Shown here one piece after another: positions 4,323-5,648 of a stretch of 5,648 nucleotides of DNA. Where the stretch lies: NCBI GenBank assembly GCA_005881295.1, contig VBHS01000422.1, positions 1 to 5,648 of the forward strand. Direction: 5' to 3'. The stretch comes from Chloroflexota bacterium. GTDB taxonomy: Bacteria; Chloroflexota; Ktedonobacteria; Ktedonobacterales; Ktedonobacteraceae. The first letter of the stretch is position 1, and every line of letters begins with the position of its first letter. The notes below the pieces were generated by a model. The model was not told the origin of the DNA. It made no database searches and was given only the letters and a program-made list of their open reading frames with translations. The position numbers and the translations under genes were made by a program.

Positions 4323-5648
4323 GTGAACGCAGCTTTTCAACCACCAGAATCAGGAGCTATCAAATTTCTCACAGGTCCGCTCGCAGGTAAAACATACCAG
4401 ATAACGAAACCAATCACGACTATTGGTCGGGAGTCCACCAATGACATCGTGGTAAAAGGCGATCAGAGAGTATCCAGGTCGCATGCCCGCATTATCTGGC
4501 AAAATGGCTCCTGGAGTATCGAGAAGCTTTCTCCCCAGAATATGATGACCGTGAATCGTGTACCAGTGCAGCAGGCAACTATTGCCGACGGAAACACTAT
4601 TGGGCTAGGGGAAGATACCACCTTCCTGTTCCAGGTACGCGCACAAGCCCAGGCTGCTACTCCAACGCCACCCATAGTGCCATTATATCAGCAGCAGGCT
4701 TCCTCACCACAGCATGTCGTTCAGCCCCAGCAGCAATATCCTGCCACACCACCAAAGTACCCTATGAATCCGCCAGCACAGCACTATGCGGCTCAACCGA
4801 CACCGATTCCGCCGCCACAGTACCCTATGGCTCAGTCAGCGCAGCAGTATGCTGTCACGCCACCACAGCAACAATATCCTGTGGCTCCGCCTGCACAACA
4901 GTACCAGCCCGCTCCATCGCAACAATATCCTGCCTATCACACAGCCGGCCTGGCTGGACGGCCTGATGAAACCCAGATCGCCGAGCCTGGAACGACCGGC
5001 GTACCTTCGATTGAAGTGAGTAGCAACATCTTTGGCAGTAAGCAAAGCTATCCACTAACGAAAAATGTCATCACCATTGGGCGCGATACCAGCAATGATA
5101 TTGTCATCAGGGATGGAGGTATCGTATCTAACCACCATATTCAGATATCACGGGAAGGCAATCAATTCGTGCTTATCCATCCCCACCCGGATAAACCACG
5201 GACGCTCAATGGGCTTTTGTACCAGGGTAGAAAAATACGGGGAGATGAGCCATTCCGCCATGCGCTCGTTCGAGGTGATATTTTCCGTATCGGCGATGAA
5301 AACGGCACGCTGATCACGCTTGCTTACAATGATGGCACAGGCACACAACAGGAGATGCTCGCTCCGGTACAGCCAATAAAGCTAGGTGCTCCCGAACTCA
5401 CCATCGGGCGTGCAGCGGGGAACACCGTGGTGCTCAATCACCCGCAGGTTTCCGCGCATCACGCGCGTCTTGTGCGTGAAGGGGGCACGTATCGCATACT
5501 CGACATGAATAGCACCAACCATGTCTATGTGAATTCCGAACTGACCACCAGCCACCTCCTCAAGCTGGGCGATGAAATCCGTATAGGGCCCTACAAGCTC
5601 GTCTTTGAAGCCAATCAGCTAACACAGTATGACGAAAGCAACTTTATT
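4323..5648 (+). CDS. Triple FHA-domain protein, N-terminal part (probably continues into an ABC transporter ATPase/permease)
   Basis: The frame is open for 442 codons from GTG 4323 to the window edge. Three forkhead-associated domains are visible. FHA1 (about 12-105) has IGRESTNDI (34-42) and SRSH (51-54). FHA2 (about 230-335) has IGRDTSNDI (252-260) and SNHH (269-272). FHA3 (about 350-432) has IGRAAGN (361-367), SAHH (377-380) and LDMNSTNHVYVN (393-404), where the usual Gly after StN is His. FHA domains bind phosphothreonine peptides, so the protein probably senses Ser/Thr kinase signalling in the cytoplasm. Between FHA1 and FHA2 is a Pro/Gln/Tyr-rich, presumably disordered linker (about 107-206). 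No signal peptide is seen. The tail (ANQLTQYDESN, from 433) matches my recollection of the junction to an ABC ATPase and ABC-2 membrane domain in Ktedonobacteria proteins; that part is outside the window and is inferred. Kinase partners and any transported substrate are unknown. Confidence 0.88.
   Translation, partial: MNAAFQPPESGAIKFLTGPLAGKTYQITKPITTIGRESTNDIVVKGDQRVSRSHARIIWQNGSWSIEKLSPQNMMTVNRVPVQQATIADGNTIGLGEDTTFLFQVRAQAQAATPTPPIVPLYQQQASSPQHVVQPQQQYPATPPKYPMNPPAQHYAAQPTPIPPPQYPMAQSAQQYAVTPPQQQYPVAPPAQQYQPAPSQQYPAYHTAGLAGRPDETQIAEPGTTGVPSIEVSSNIFGSKQSYPLTKNVITIGRDTSNDIVIRDGGIVSNHHIQISREGNQFVLIHPHPDKPRTLNGLLYQGRKIRGDEPFRHALVRGDIFRIGDENGTLITLAYNDGTGTQQEMLAPVQPIKLGAPELTIGRAAGNTVVLNHPQVSAHHARLVREGGTYRILDMNSTNHVYVNSELTTSHLLKLGDEIRIGPYKLVFEANQLTQYDESNFI
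4776..4919 (+). repeat. Imperfect 27-bp / nonapeptide repeats in the FHA protein linker
   Basis: Tyrosines in the linker recur every 9 residues (Y167, Y176, Y185, Y194), each in a Q/P context. The units are AQHYAAQPT (152-160), PPQYPMAQS (164-172), AQQYAVTPP (173-181), QQQYPVAPP (182-190) and AQQYQPAPS (191-199), with a 3-residue insert after the first. At the DNA level the last three units are contiguous 27-bp blocks (4839-4919) with many synonymous differences. This implies old duplication kept at protein level. Related QQYP patches flank the array. Confidence 0.7.

Noticed and set aside
4836..5055. Minus-strand open frames opposite the FHA linker
   Set aside because: They are shadows created by the repetitive Q/P/Y codons of the FHA gene, with no RBS or recognisable domain.

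Overview
The window looks like chromosomal DNA from a soil member of the Chloroflexota, most likely the Ktedonobacteria class. The reasons are a large MalT/LuxR-type ATPase regulator, a multi-FHA protein of the type that in these bacteria continues into an ABC transporter, moderate GC content and SD-led starts including GTG. This assignment rests on recognising protein style, not on a search.

Layout. Bases 1-917 (minus) hold the N-terminal 305 codons of a LAL/MalT-like signal-transduction ATPase regulator that runs off the left edge; a near-consensus promoter lies about 160 bases upstream of its start. Bases 918-1328 are AT-rich intergenic DNA. Bases 1329-1784 (minus) encode a SnoaL/NTF2-like protein. 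It is divergent from an alpha/beta-hydrolase-fold protein (1923-2807, plus) whose catalytic Ser and His positions look substituted. A short regulatory region follows, then a flavin-dependent halogenase gene (2945-4133, plus). That gene is broken: an internal segment of roughly 80-90 codons, expected to carry the catalytic Lys and part of the FAD/substrate domain, is missing, and the two flanking parts lie in different frames. A long stem-loop follows it. Then come a clear promoter, a 16-bp perfect palindrome in the leader, and a GTG-started protein with three FHA domains and a Pro/Gln/Tyr-rich nonapeptide-repeat linker (4323-5648), open at the right edge.

How the genes may work together. A SnoaL-like protein, a hydrolase-fold protein and a halogenase side by side are reminiscent of tailoring genes of a small natural-product locus, but no backbone synthase is in view, so this is only a hypothesis. 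With the halogenase broken, any such pathway would be altered or dead in this strain. The LAL regulator and the FHA protein look like independent flanking genes for signalling and transport. Both edge genes are incomplete here.
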